Positions 53,886-64,000 of a DNA stretch of 64,000 nt are shown here, in pieces. The stretch covers positions 30,372,001 to 30,436,000 of the forward strand of contig JAYKYS010000007.1 of the NCBI GenBank assembly GCA_036924285.1. The letters run 5' to 3'. Under the pieces are notes generated by a model. The model ran no database searches, was not told the DNA's origin, and saw only the letters and a list, made by a program, of their open reading frames with translations. Origin of the DNA: Asterella californica. Lineage: Eukaryota; Streptophyta; Marchantiopsida; Marchantiales; Aytoniaceae. Each line of letters starts with the position of its first letter. Position 1 is the stretch's first letter. Both the position numbers and the translations under genes were made by a program.

Positions 53886-55715
53886 AGTGCATCAGAAGTA
53901 GATACCGGAGATTCTTACGATCAAGAATCCTCGTCTGAGGACGAAGGATTTGGTCGAGATGAATCATTACATCAGCTTAGTGCTATTGACTTGTTGCCTC
54001 GACCAGCAGTGGAGAAAGATCCTAACAAAGAAGAGTTGAGTGAGGCAGAGATTGTGAGAAGACTCTCTACCCTGAAGTTTGGTATCAATGTCACTCAAGA
54101 AGAGAAAAGTAGATTCCTAGATATATTTCAAAAATATATCCATGTGTTTGCTTTCAGCTACAAGGATTTGAAGGAGGTGACTCTCGAGACTCATCGAATC
54201 GAATTGGAGGAGCACGCAAGACCAGTTCGACAGAAGCAGAGAAAGGTCAATCCCACAACGGCAATGATGGTCAAGGAGGAGATAGACAAGTTGAAGGAGG
54301 CGAGTTTCATCTATGAGGTGGAGAACTCAGAATGGGTTTCACCCATTGTGATTGTCAAGAAGAAGAATGGTAAGCTGCGAGTATGCATAGACTATAAGAA
54401 GCTGAATGCAGTTACCAAGAAGGATTATTATCCTCTACCATTTATAGATGAGATTTTGGAGGAAGTTGCTGGTCATGAGTGGTACAGCTTTGGTGATGGT
54501 TATAGTGGGTATAATCAGATCAAGATAGCACAGGAGTACCAACAGTTGACTACTTTCACTACTCCTTGGGGAACATTTGCATTTCGGGTGATGCCATTTG
54601 GACTGTGTAATGCTCCGGCCACGTTTCAAAGATTCATGAATAAGGTGTTTGAACCATTCATAGGGAAGTTTGTTCGGGATTTCATTGACGATTTTTGTGT
54701 GTACAGACGAAAGGAGGACCACTTTGATCATGTGATCAAAGTTTTGCAGCGGTTGGAGCAAGCCAACGCTTCTCTAAATCCAGAGAAGTGCATCTTTGGC
54801 TGCGAAGAAGGTCTGCTGTTAGGGCACATCATTTCCAAGAATGGGATTGCGGTAGATCCTGAGAAGGTGAAGAAGATTGTGGATCTTCCATTTCCGATCA
54901 ACTTGACAAAGTTGAGGCAGTTTCTTGGCATGGTTGGATATTATCGTAGGTTTGTCTTTTCCTTCTCAAACAAAGCAATAGCTTTGACTATGTACATGAA
55001 GAAGGGAGTTGATTTTGACTTGATAGTGCATGATCAGAAGGCAAAGGAAGCATTTGAGGAGCTGAAAAAGGCATTAGTGACAGCTCCTATACTTGCTAAA
55101 CCTGAGTGGAGTAAAGCATTTATTCTGTATACGGATGCCTCCAATGTAGCAATCGGATGTACATTAAGTCAGCTAGATGGAGATGGGCATGATCATCCTA
55201 TAGCTTATGCTAGTAGGCAGATGGTTCCAGCGGAGAAGAATTACTCCGTGACTGAACGAGAAGGATTAGCGGTGATCTTTGGATTGAAGAAATTTCGACA
55301 CTACTTGCTAGGAGGGAAATTTTCCATAGTCACAGATCACAAGGCTTTAAAGTATATCTTTAATAAGCCTAATGCCGAAGGTCGTATTGCTCGTTGGAAG
55401 ATCCTTCTAACAGAATATGATTATGTGATCGAAGATAGACCAGGGAAAAAGCATGCGAATGCTGATCTTTTGTCGAGGGCTTATGATGATGAGGGAGAAG
55501 AACCATTTGATGATTCGTTTCCAGACGAGCATCTGATGACCATCACAAGCATGGAGGAGATACCGGACGAGTACAAGGAAATCTGGAGTTTCCTTGCAGA
55601 TGGCTCTTTTCCAGAAGGTATGCATACCCGAGAACGTAACGCGTTGATCAAGAGATGCAAACCTTACACCATGGTGGAGGGAATTCTATTTCATCAAGGA
55701 GCAGATGGCTTCTAA
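53886..55715 (+). CDS. Reverse transcriptase-RNase H of the gypsy polyprotein
   Basis: Open in the gag frame from 53886. RT includes EWVSPIVIVKKKNGKLRVCI, DYYPLPFIDEIL, FGDGYSGYNQI, TPWGTFAFRVMPFGL and the catalytic FIDDFCVY (where YVDD is usual; about 54685). The connection is LRQFLGMVGYYRRF. RNase H follows with FILYTDASNVAIGC, TEREGLAVIFGLKKFRHYL, IVTDHKALKYIF and HANADLLSRA. The frame is lost at TAA 55713-55715. One missing base near TTCTAAGG (55709-55716) puts integrase in the -1 frame. Confidence 0.92.
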   Translation, partial: SASEVDTGDSYDQESSSEDEGFGRDESLHQLSAIDLLPRPAVEKDPNKEELSEAEIVRRLSTLKFGINVTQEEKSRFLDIFQKYIHVFAFSYKDLKEVTLETHRIELEEHARPVRQKQRKVNPTTAMMVKEEIDKLKEASFIYEVENSEWVSPIVIVKKKNGKLRVCIDYKKLNAVTKKDYYPLPFIDEILEEVAGHEWYSFGDGYSGYNQIKIAQEYQQLTTFTTPWGTFAFRVMPFGLCNAPATFQRFMNKVFEPFIGKFVRDFIDDFCVYRRKEDHFDHVIKVLQRLEQANASLNPEKCIFGCEEGLLLGHIISKNGIAVDPEKVKKIVDLPFPINLTKLRQFLGMVGYYRRFVFSFSNKAIALTMYMKKGVDFDLIVHDQKAKEAFEELKKALVTAPILAKPEWSKAFILYTDASNVAIGCTLSQLDGDGHDHPIAYASRQMVPAEKNYSVTEREGLAVIFGLKKFRHYLLGGKFSIVTDHKALKYIFNKPNAEGRIARWKILLTEYDYVIEDRPGKKHANADLLSRAYDDEGEEPFDDSFPDEHLMTITSMEEIPDEYKEIWSFLADGSFPEGMHTRERNALIKRCKPYTMVEGILFHQGADGF

Positions 55716-56872
55716 GGAGAGCAGTCGGTCAAAAGGAGGCGTTCAAGCTGATGCACGAGTTTCATGATGGCACTGTTTGCGGAGGTCACTTTGCTGGTAA
55801 GATAACAGCCTTCAAGATTTTGGATGCGGGTTATCACTGGAGAGGGATTTTCAAAGAGTGTTTAGACTATTGCAAAACTTGTGACGGATGTCAAGCATTT
55901 GCTCTAAAGTCTACTAGAACACCTCCGTTAAGATCAATTCCAGTATTAGGGCCGTTTGAGAAATGGGGTATTGACTTTGTAGGTCCTCTTAATAAGACAC
56001 CTCGAGGCAATAGATACATGGTAGTCGCCACTGACTATTGTACCAAGTGGGTAGAGGCTAGACCTTTGAGAGAGACCAATGAAACAGAAGTCGGTAGATT
56101 CCTATGGGAGAGGATCATCACGAGATTTGGATGTCCGTTAGAGTTGGTCTCAGATAGAGGAGGAGAGTTTGTAGGGAGCATGACTACTGCTATGCTACAA
56201 CACTTTTCTATCAAGCCACAAGTAACGACCTCATACAAACCAAATGCTAATGGTCTTGCGGAGAAGACCAATCTTACACTTTGTATGATGCTCGCCAAAG
56301 ACGCTGGTGTTGAAACTGCGAAACATACTTGGGATAAGAGGCTACATGCCATCTTATGGGAGTACCGAACGACAACAAAGACTTCTACTGGATACTCCCC
56401 ATTTCGACTGGTTTATGGAGTGGAGTCCAAGTTGCCGATCCAATTCGAATTGGATACTTTTCAAACTATTCAACGAAAGTTGAGGAGGTCGAGAGGAGAA
56501 GACGTGGTCAGATCAAGAAGGGAGCAACTCATGGAGTTGGAAGAGACCCGAGCGGTAGCAATGATCAAGATGGAACGAGCTCAGGCGTATCAAAAGAAGA
56601 GTTACGACAAACGGTTGGGCAAGAGAGAGGTAAAACCTTTTCAAGTTGGAGATTGGGTTATGTTGTATGATGCTATCAGATTCAAGAGGGCTAGGAAGAA
56701 GTTTCTTCCGAGATATTTTGGTCCTTTTGTTGTAGATAAGGTGTGGAGCAACTTCACATATGACCTTCAGGAGTTGGGAGGAAGGAGATTCGATCGGGTC
56801 AATCATGACAAGTTGAAGTTGTTTCATCGACGAAAGTTCACTCTTCACTCCGAGGACGGAGCGAAAATTTAG
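55655..56872 (+). CDS. Integrase of the gypsy polyprotein
   Basis: Homology begins at about 55712 (RRAVGQKEAF); the upstream Met at 55655 is in the RT overlap and not a real start. The HHCC zinc finger is FHDGTVCGGH...YCKTCDGC. The catalytic core has WGIDFVGPL (first Asp), VSDRGGEFVG (second Asp) and, about 36 residues later, GLAEKTN (Glu), so the D,D-35,E triad is intact. The C-terminal part has FQVGDWVMLYD and YFGPFVVDKVW. It ends HSEDGAKI without a chromodomain. It would insert the cDNA into the genome. Confidence 0.9.
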   Translation: MQTLHHGGGNSISSRSRWLLRRAVGQKEAFKLMHEFHDGTVCGGHFAGKITAFKILDAGYHWRGIFKECLDYCKTCDGCQAFALKSTRTPPLRSIPVLGPFEKWGIDFVGPLNKTPRGNRYMVVATDYCTKWVEARPLRETNETEVGRFLWERIITRFGCPLELVSDRGGEFVGSMTTAMLQHFSIKPQVTTSYKPNANGLAEKTNLTLCMMLAKDAGVETAKHTWDKRLHAILWEYRTTTKTSTGYSPFRLVYGVESKLPIQFELDTFQTIQRKLRRSRGEDVVRSRREQLMELEETRAVAMIKMERAQAYQKKSYDKRLGKREVKPFQVGDWVMLYDAIRFKRARKKFLPRYFGPFVVDKVWSNFTYDLQELGGRRFDRVNHDKLKLFHRRKFTLHSEDGAKI

Positions 56873-56885
56873 TCCGGGGGTAAAA
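56873..56885 (+). other. Polypurine tract
   Basis: TCCGGGGGTAAAA directly before the 3' LTR, the expected site of plus-strand DNA priming. It follows the integrase stop almost immediately. Confidence 0.6.
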
Positions 56886-57799
56886 TGTAACGACCTATGT
56901 TACACATAGGAAGTTTGTCTATTAGTAAGGTGTTTAGTTATAACTAAGTGTTGAGAATGTTTATTGGCTGCCAAAGTACTTTAAGGAGGTATCAAGTTAG
57001 TCATGACTAGCTAAAAGTTAGTTATGGTTAAACTTAGCTGTACTTTTGGCAGAATTCAGATATTTGCTAAAGAGTGAGCACTACTATCTTGTCATCTTGT
57101 CTAAAAGGTAGAAAGGAGGTGGAAAGTATCCCTTATCTCCTTTTTGACTTGATATTAGTGGTTGGATTAAAGTTGTGGACTTTGTGGGCATTAAAAACAA
57201 GAAGAGATTCCACATGTTTCCTTTTTAGTGGGTCCTAGTGTAGAGGGGGGTGGAAATTCGAGATTCCTTGAGAATATTCCAGAATCCTTCTAGAAGTTGT
57301 TGACTTTGAAGGAATAAGCCCATGTGAAAAGGTAAAAAGCCCATGTGATCAATGCTTTTACCTTAAGTAATATCTTAGTAAAACCCGGTAAAAGTAGTTA
57401 CGGCTGAGTTACCGGGGGTACCAAAGTAAAAACATAGAATGTATAAATAGAGGAGTAGAGAAGAGCTCCTCATCCTTGTTTTCACATTGTCGTAATGACA
57501 ACTTGAGTAATATAGAGAGTGTGGGACATTTTTAGCATGTGAGAACTTGAGAGACGTCGTTAGAATGGAGGATTTTAGTGGATGAGATTATGGAGATTTT
57601 AGTTGATAAGTTTGTGGGTGTATGAATGAGAGTGAACTTAGCATTTTTCCCTTCAAGATTCATGGTGTGCTTCCATCAAAGCCATCAGATGTGACCCCTG
57701 AGTGAGAGACAGGCCCGACAGTTGCAGATTCGTGGATGACGATCGTGGAGGTTGAGAGATCGGGGGGTAGTTGATCGTTAGGACCGCGGAGGGTTTACA
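56886..57799 (+). repeat. 3' LTR of the gypsy element
   Basis: 914 bp, TGTAACGACC to GGTTTACA, the same length as the 5' LTR. By eye I find only about four substitutions between the two, near 57460, 57690, 57766 and 57783. GTTC follows at 57800-57803. Confidence 0.95.
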
Positions 57800-60114
57800 G
57801 TTCAGATCTGCGAGAGATAATCAATGCATTAGTCACCTCCTCTTGCAACTGATATGACGTAGACGCCAAGATTTGAGACAAATTATCCAAGGGATGTGGA
57901 AGATCCACATATATGGACGAGTCAAACATACGTTGTAATAGCACTCGCTCGTCTTGTGTAGAAACTACACTAGTTTTACTAGACTGTGCTACATGGATTC
58001 CAACGTTAACAACAACTCTATGTAAAACTGATTCTGATCTAGAATCAATGACTTCTCCAAATCCTCCACTCAACGTACTTCTCTGAGATACTACAATGGA
58101 TAGCTTCCCTGGTTCTACAATATGTACATGGATGGTTACGATAGGTGCAAGAGCAAACCAAGACTGTAGCTCATCAAAGACAACATCTCTATTGATATGA
58201 AAGATTGTAACATCTATATCTTTTCGTATCAGAAGCATATCCAAAGAATATATATATCTATCTGCTTTCGGATGTAGTTTATTACATTTCTCATCAAGTA
58301 TGTGCGCATAACTGATACATCCAAAAACTTTAAGGAAAGAGCAATCAAGCTTACTGCACATCAAGACATCCATCGGTGTTTGGTTGTGGATTATTGTTGT
58401 AAGCGTCTGATTCATCAGATACACCGCACATGAAATAGCTTCTGTCAGTAAGGTCTATGCATTATCTTCTCGTTATACATAGCACGAGCAACTTCTGCTA
58501 TGTGTCAATTTTTTCTCTCCGCAACCATGTTCTGCTGCGGATTGTAACTGCAATTCTTCTGATGTCCGATGTTATACTCACAAAGATATGCATCGAACTC
58601 TCCAGAAAGAAACTTGCTTCCTTCATCAGATCTCAGATAGAGGATCGTTTCTCTAGATTGTTTCTTCACTAACCTGCAAAAATCTAGAACGCTGATAGTA
58701 CTTCGGTAGAGGACTTGTTTCCCAACAAACAGATCCAGATATATCGCGGATGATCGTCAATGAAGGACACAAAATACTAGAAATCGATCATACTTGACTG
58801 AGAAACAGTCCATACATCAGTGTGAACAAGCTCCGAGAGTTTGTTCGCTCTGCTACATGGTCTCTTAAAGGACTATCTAACTTGCTTGCCGAACTAACAT
58901 GTTGCAAAGACTTAGTGTCAGATGTCAACATTATACACTATTGGATCACTTTGTCCATTAATGACAGCCTGTAACTTAGGCATAGAGACATCTAGTTTGA
59001 AAAGCTTATCACTCTTGTTATCTCGAGCTATGACAGTGCTATTAGAATCTTCAATGAAGCATCCATCTTTATTGAAGCGCACTTGCAGACCTTGCTCTAT
59101 CAACTATCCTACAGATAGTAGGTTTCTAGTCAATGTGTGTACATGCAAGAAGTTCTCTATACCAATAAACGTTGAAGCAGGAATGTCTAACGGGATGTTA
59201 TCCTTGTGTTGGATCTGGTGCTTGGTGTCATCGTCTATCACAATAAACTGAGGAGTTTTCATAAGCTTGAGTGAACTGAATTACTCCCGATGGAGCATCA
59301 TGTGACTGGTGGTGCTGGAGTGAATCACTAGTTAATCTGTGGCTCAAAATCTACATAACTTTAATGTGTTGTAATCAGCAAGTGTTGGAAATAGCATTGC
59401 TGGTTGTTGTTGTATTGTCTTTGATTGTTAAGTCGCTTGTAGCACAGATTGGTATTGTGACCTTGCTTCTTGCAGTAGTTGCAAGAACCAAGCGCACGTC
59501 CTTGATTGTTTGAAGAACCAGCATGTTGTTGGTTCTGTTGTTGCGAATCATTGTAGTAGTACTCCTCAGTAAGCGCACCTCCTCTCTTAATATCATAAGA
59601 ACTAGTTCATCAAACTGCGGAAAGAGTTCTCTAATCGAAATTGAAGTGGTGAACTGCTTGTACTCAACATGCAATCCTTGCAATGTGATCTCGATCAAGA
59701 CAATCGGATCAATCTCAACTTGGACAAAAGACAATTGATCTACGAGTTGTTTCACATCGATCTTTTCTTCATAGTGTTGAACTATTGTAACAATTACAGC
59801 TTCCACGTCTCTATTCATGATTGAAATAGACGCGTGAGTGCATCTCAAACTTTCTTGGGTGTATCACAATCTTGGATGTGAGCGATCATCGATGCTGAAA
59901 CTGTCAGCGATGTGGTGAATTGTTTGATACGATTGCTTCTTCCACTCTTTTAATTTTGCATCAAAAATGAGTGCATCAAGCACTTTCTCCACCTCAGTGA
60001 TAAGATCACATGTATCTTATCCTTGCAAGAAAGTCATCATCCGGAACTTCCACACTTGATAGTCGTTCTTGTCGAGTTTCTCTCTAGTGATCAAAGACAA
60101 GGACTCTGCCATAG
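57800..60114 (-). pseudogene. Copia gag-protease-integrase, right of the gypsy insertion
   Basis: In minus orientation gag starts at about 60114 (MAESLSLITREKLDKNDYQV, then VWKFRMMTFLQG). It continues with QLVDQLSFVQVEIDPIVLIE, LQGLHVEYKQF and MILREEVRL, and a zinc knuckle CNYCKKQGHNTNLC at about 59480. Protease and integrase remnants follow: FLHVHTLTRNLLSVG, LSELVHTDVWTVSQ, YFVSFIDDHPRYIW. The integrase C-terminus is TPMDVLMCSKLDCSFLKVFG and CISYAHILDEKCNK (58330-58260). Several in-frame stops break gag and integrase. It ends at 57800, and the frame continues at 49039 in the left copia part. Confidence 0.82.
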
Positions 60115-62340
60115 TTGCATTCAAGAAATTACACTATCTTGTACGCGGTAAACTCCACAAAACCTTCATGAAACTCATCCGTCCACACCTGCCACTTCTT
60201 TAGCCTTTTCAAGCCTATTATGGAACTTTTATTAGTTAATATATAGAAAAAAAAGGACGATCAAGAGTTTGTCATAAGTCACAACAACGACAACTCCTCG
60301 CACTCCTCGCAAGAATGAAGAAAAAACTTGTCTACAAACTATAGGTGTACAAAATAAGACCAAAACATCGAAAGAACTAATCAAGAAAAGTCGAACGTGA
60401 ACAAATGAGATAAAAAAATAGACACAAAATACTTCCAAATTCCACAAATTTTTCATAGTGTCAAGGGCAGGTCAATATTTGTTTTGGGCTCAACCTAAAA
60501 CTTTCATTTTGATCAAAAAATATCCGCTTGAAAATCTATCATTGGAAAGCTCCAAATTGGTTGAAACTTGATCTAGTACACAATTCACATCTTTTGAACA
60601 AGATAATCTCTTCAGTCCCTCCGAGGACATCCAATACCATTAGAATGATATAGATAACATATAATCACTTCTTCTCTCTAGAGGAGCAACTTTATTTTTT
60701 TAGCCAACCTTCCTCGCAGAAGGTTTGGTTAGAAAATTAGATAAATATTTTTTTCAACAAGTTCTCTGTCTTGTAGTTGTAGTGGCGCGTGCATGAGCTC
60801 TCCGTTTATTTGTTTATCATGAACTAACATTGCTCTTTGGAAAGTATTGTTTCATGTTTCAACAGAAACAGGAGCATGTTATTCATGCACATAACCCTTT
60901 TAATAGACTTACCAACGAGTATTAATAGTTTTGTATGGACTCAACAGACCTTGCTCCTCTGCCATGCAACGAGCAGACGGCAGGTTTGGATATATAGTTA
61001 TAGGTAACTTTAATTTTCCAAAACAGATTACAAAGAAGAAGTTTTAGAAACGAGAAAACATCCACTATCTGCTGAATCTTCCGCATGTAAAAAAAACCAC
61101 AGTCTTGTTTTTTCTATAAAACTTGTGTATCTTGCATCACGAGAAAAAAACTGAAATTTTCTAAAACTTGTGCTAACACTCTAGTGACAGAAAAATGCAG
61201 AAACGATTTTCTCCCTCATGATGTCAGCTTCCTATCTTCGTTAGGAATACTTATTTATTAGCATAGCCCCTGCGCAAGGATTACATCCACAATTCGAGAA
61301 ATGGTTCAAATTTTCCTTTCCAACTCTTACACTTATATCTTGTGTCGATGTAAGTACCGCCATCTTTTAGGCGCTACCTTCAACCACAATTGTATCCCCT
61401 ATTTTAGAGCCAGCCCCTCTCAAAGAGCGGCCGAAAATAAGGCAAAAAAAAGCTCCGGTTGTTATTTACTTTTTCCTACTACCAGTAACGAGTAACGACC
61501 TGGTACATTATATTCAAGGATGCTCCTGAACTGAAAAACGACCCCTCTAAACTCGTTCTAAAACATGTATATATAAATTATGGTTTAACTTTTTCTCAAG
61601 GAAAGGTTAGATTATACATTAAAATATAGTATATAAATTATTATTTATTCAGAGGTTTCTCGCTAAAGTCTAGAAGTTTGTATTGTCGTTTGCGATTCTT
61701 ATGCTGGTACAAACCGGAGAGTACACGAATACAGACAATCTCGACTGATGGAGCAATGGATTCGACTCATGGATTACAATTTTATAAACCTGGACAAACA
61801 AATATAATAAAAATACCAAACATTAAGATATGACACAAATAAAATAATTAACTTGAGACCCAAAAAAACTAGTCTTCTTATATACATCTCATAACATATC
61901 AAAAGTTGGATTTTTTCACACTCTTTACGGTATGTAGTGTGTATACTTCATTAGTGTGAATCCGCAATTAGTGTGTATCGCACTTGTAATATTTTGCTTA
62001 TAGTTTCTTAACTTTACAGTATTCAAGTGTAAATATAAAACGTGATAGAATCAAAATGTTCATGCCAAACTACAGTTTGATAGTAACGAAGTTTTATGAC
62101 ACTTGTTACTGGGGTTTTCTTATACTTAAAACCCTGAAACAGACGTTAACTGCAGATTCAGCATAACTCTAGTTAAAAGTTATTATAGCTGAGGTTTTGT
62201 AAAAACCATAAATGTTATATTTGAGAAAAAAGAACAATCCTAGTTTTTCTGATCCATATTACTTAGATGTAGTGAGAAGTGATGTATATGACATTATGTA
62301 CTCGTTTCTACTATTAACGTAAACGTAAAATTATTATCAG
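60115..62340. other. AT-rich intergenic DNA, no gene recognised
   Basis: The right copia LTR would be expected just past 60115 in minus orientation, but I could not match it to the probable left LTR at 43610-43857. Open frames up to 74 codons have no motif. No Pol III boxes or transposon proteins were seen. Confidence 0.35.
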
Positions 62341-62600
62341 ACACTCTAATGCTGGTGAGGGTCCTCCAAGTTTACCTTGGTGACACTAAATACGATGGAG
62401 AATGTAGATACAGAACAACTGATATACAAGTTCCCAGTACCGTGACAACTCAACCCAGTAGTTCGAGCGGACGTAGTCCAGCGGGTGGCGGCCAGTGCGA
62501 GGTGAAGTGCCTGAGTTACAGTTACCACCAAGGGACTTGACAGTAGCGCGCTTGAAAGTAGCATTCAAGTTGACTCTGCCAGATAGACCGGGGCGGCAGG
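62341..62600. other. GC-rich island in AT-rich DNA
   Basis: A block of about 260 bp, clearly richer in G+C than both flanks, is open on both strands (60-72 codons minus, 63 codons plus). I recognise no product. It could be a captured exon, a short non-autonomous element or an old gene fragment. Confidence 0.35.
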
Positions 62601-64000
62601 GAGTTCTAAAAACATAAACTATGCATGCTCGATTAACTTTTGGGAATTTTTGCTCGCTAGTTGTTATCAGAGAAATTTATAAATATTAAATAAAAATTAG
62701 TTACCAAGTGAATATAAATAATCAGAATATTTTATAACTATTAATGGTTAGTACATACCTAGAAACAAGAAAAGACCAGAAGTAAACCCATAAGGTCTGA
62801 GTATACTACCGCATTTCTTAACATACAAGTCTGAGAACTTGTTGTTATTAATTTATTATCTAATTATCTAATTATAATCGGAAAAGTTATATAATAAATT
62901 AAAAGTCTGCATATTTACTTTATCTAACAAAAGATGGAAGAGTTGAATAAATGTACATGCAACATGAACTTTTGACAAGAAGAACAAATACATGTAGGGA
63001 ACATTATTCAATATGCATGCTGGATGAACTTCTAGGAACTTTTGCTCTTTTTTAATATATAAATATTAAATAAAATCTATATTAAATAAATATTATGTAT
63101 TAGTCCATGCTTGGAATCACGAGAAGAGCAAGAGATAAACCATAAGCCTTGACTCAACTGTCACGCTTCAGAAGATACAAGTCCAAGAAGTTGTACACAT
63201 TAATACATTAATTTACTCAGAGTTTAACTTAATACCTTATGGATATTTTCCTTAAGAGGTAACCAAGGCAAGCAAGGAATATAGTAGTAATGGTTGCGTT
63301 AGTCAAATATGCATGCAACCTGAGCTTTGGCCCAGAAACAAGGTAGAGTAAAATTGAGGATACTGATTTGCAAAGAGAGGTTTCAGCAGACGTTTGAGAA
63401 AACAAATTTAATGTGTAAAGTAATTTTTTTCTTTGAACTGTAGGATAAAAAATCTTACCAAGAGAAAAACAGATTTTAAAAGTCTAAAGTTTCAAAAGTC
63501 AGAGGTGTCCGTTATTGGTATATTTTATTTAATATATAAACTAAAGATGTCAAGTTGTCTGATCTTGGCACATTCTAATTTAATTATTTACTAAATATAA
63601 AAAGATATCAATAGTAATGGTTAGTTAATAGTGTGCTTTTAACCATGTGTACATAGAGTCAAGTAAATTGATAAACGCAACAGAGAAAGATATCTTGTCT
63701 CATGAATAAATACATCAAGTTAACTATAAAAAATTCACTTTTGAACTTGAAGTTTAATTATCTATTTTAAACCTCTCCATGAGTCAAAGTGTCTAGCTTG
63801 ACACTTTGACATGTTTGGTTTTTCACTTGGATAAACAGTGCATGTTTTGGTATAAGTCCTCTTGCGATGAACAAATAATTGTTTAATTTATTATGTTATC
63901 ATTATCTTAACTTTGCTTAGGATCATTATGCAAGCTTGACTCGTGTGCGTGGAAAACTATGGGATGTGCAAGGCGAAAACATACCACAATTTGTTCGCAT
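62601..64000. other. AT-rich DNA, no gene recognised
   Basis: Recurrent motifs such as ATATGCATGC with AACTTTTGACAAG/GAACTTCTAGGAA and AACCATAAG/AACCCATAAGG occur near 62620, 62950, 63010, 63140 and 63310. This hints at a diverged tandem array with a period of about 330 bp, but no unit could be aligned cleanly. Confidence 0.3.

Larger units (their letters stand above)
49040..57799 (+). mobile_element. Near-complete Ty3/gypsy LTR retrotransposon, nested in copia
   Basis: An 8760-bp element: 5' LTR 49040-49953, primer site 49958, two leader ORFs, gag, protease, RT-RNase H and integrase in gypsy order, polypurine tract, 3' LTR 56886-57799. The LTRs are both 914 bp with about four mismatches by eye, so the insertion is recent relative to its neighbours. 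Integrase follows RT-RNase H (Ty3/gypsy order) and there is no chromodomain. Gag-pol is one frame except for TAG at 52908 and 53883 and a one-base frameshift near 55712. Insertion is into a minus-strand copia element with duplication of GTTC. Confidence 0.93.

Noticed and set aside
1..64000. CRISPR arrays, bacterial operons, riboswitches and replication origins
   Set aside because: Nothing of the kind seen; the introns and transposon types are those of a plant nuclear genome.

Overview
This window looks like nuclear DNA from a land plant, most probably a non-seed plant such as a bryophyte. The reasons are spliceosomal introns with GT-AG borders, a plant LRR-III receptor-like kinase, and several layers of Ty3/gypsy, Ty1/copia, Helitron and MULE-like transposons. 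The lineage is an inference from the general look of the retroelement proteins, not a proven assignment. Only one convincing host gene is visible, the receptor kinase at 35682-38621 on the minus strand. Nearly everything else is mobile DNA in various states of decay.

Layout. 1-965 and 9551-about 11300 are inverted copies of one long LTR-like sequence. They flank a minisatellite, a tRNA-related sequence and a decayed Helitron (4442-9550), which is itself interrupted by a 1.8 kb repeat. 11500-13000 holds a gag-like ORF that belongs with the right-hand LTR. 13018-15111 (minus) is the gag-protease part of a gypsy element. 15570-16080 is an RT scrap on the plus strand. 16080-20600 (minus) is the relic of a second gypsy element in the order gag, protease, cytosine-5 DNA methyltransferase, RT. 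This captured methyltransferase is the most interesting feature of the window.

20650-30692 is dominated by a repeat family here called family A: about 1.8-2.0 kb, TG...CA-like ends, internal 157-bp tandem units, and 4-bp target duplications usually centred on CG. It behaves like solo LTRs. 30693-35680 and 38640-43600 are mostly unannotatable flanks around the receptor kinase gene.

43600-60115 is a nested transposon cluster. It contains a copia tail, a MULE-like transposase, a chromovirus integrase-chromodomain tail, and a minus-strand copia element split precisely by a nearly intact 8.76 kb Ty3/gypsy element (49040-57799). The gypsy element has two 914-bp LTRs that differ at only about four positions by eye. 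It keeps an almost open gag-pol frame broken by two TAG codons and one frameshift, and it carries two extra ORFs upstream of gag, one with a zinc knuckle. 60115-64000 is AT-rich with no gene recognised.

All homology statements come from reading translated motifs. No database search was possible.
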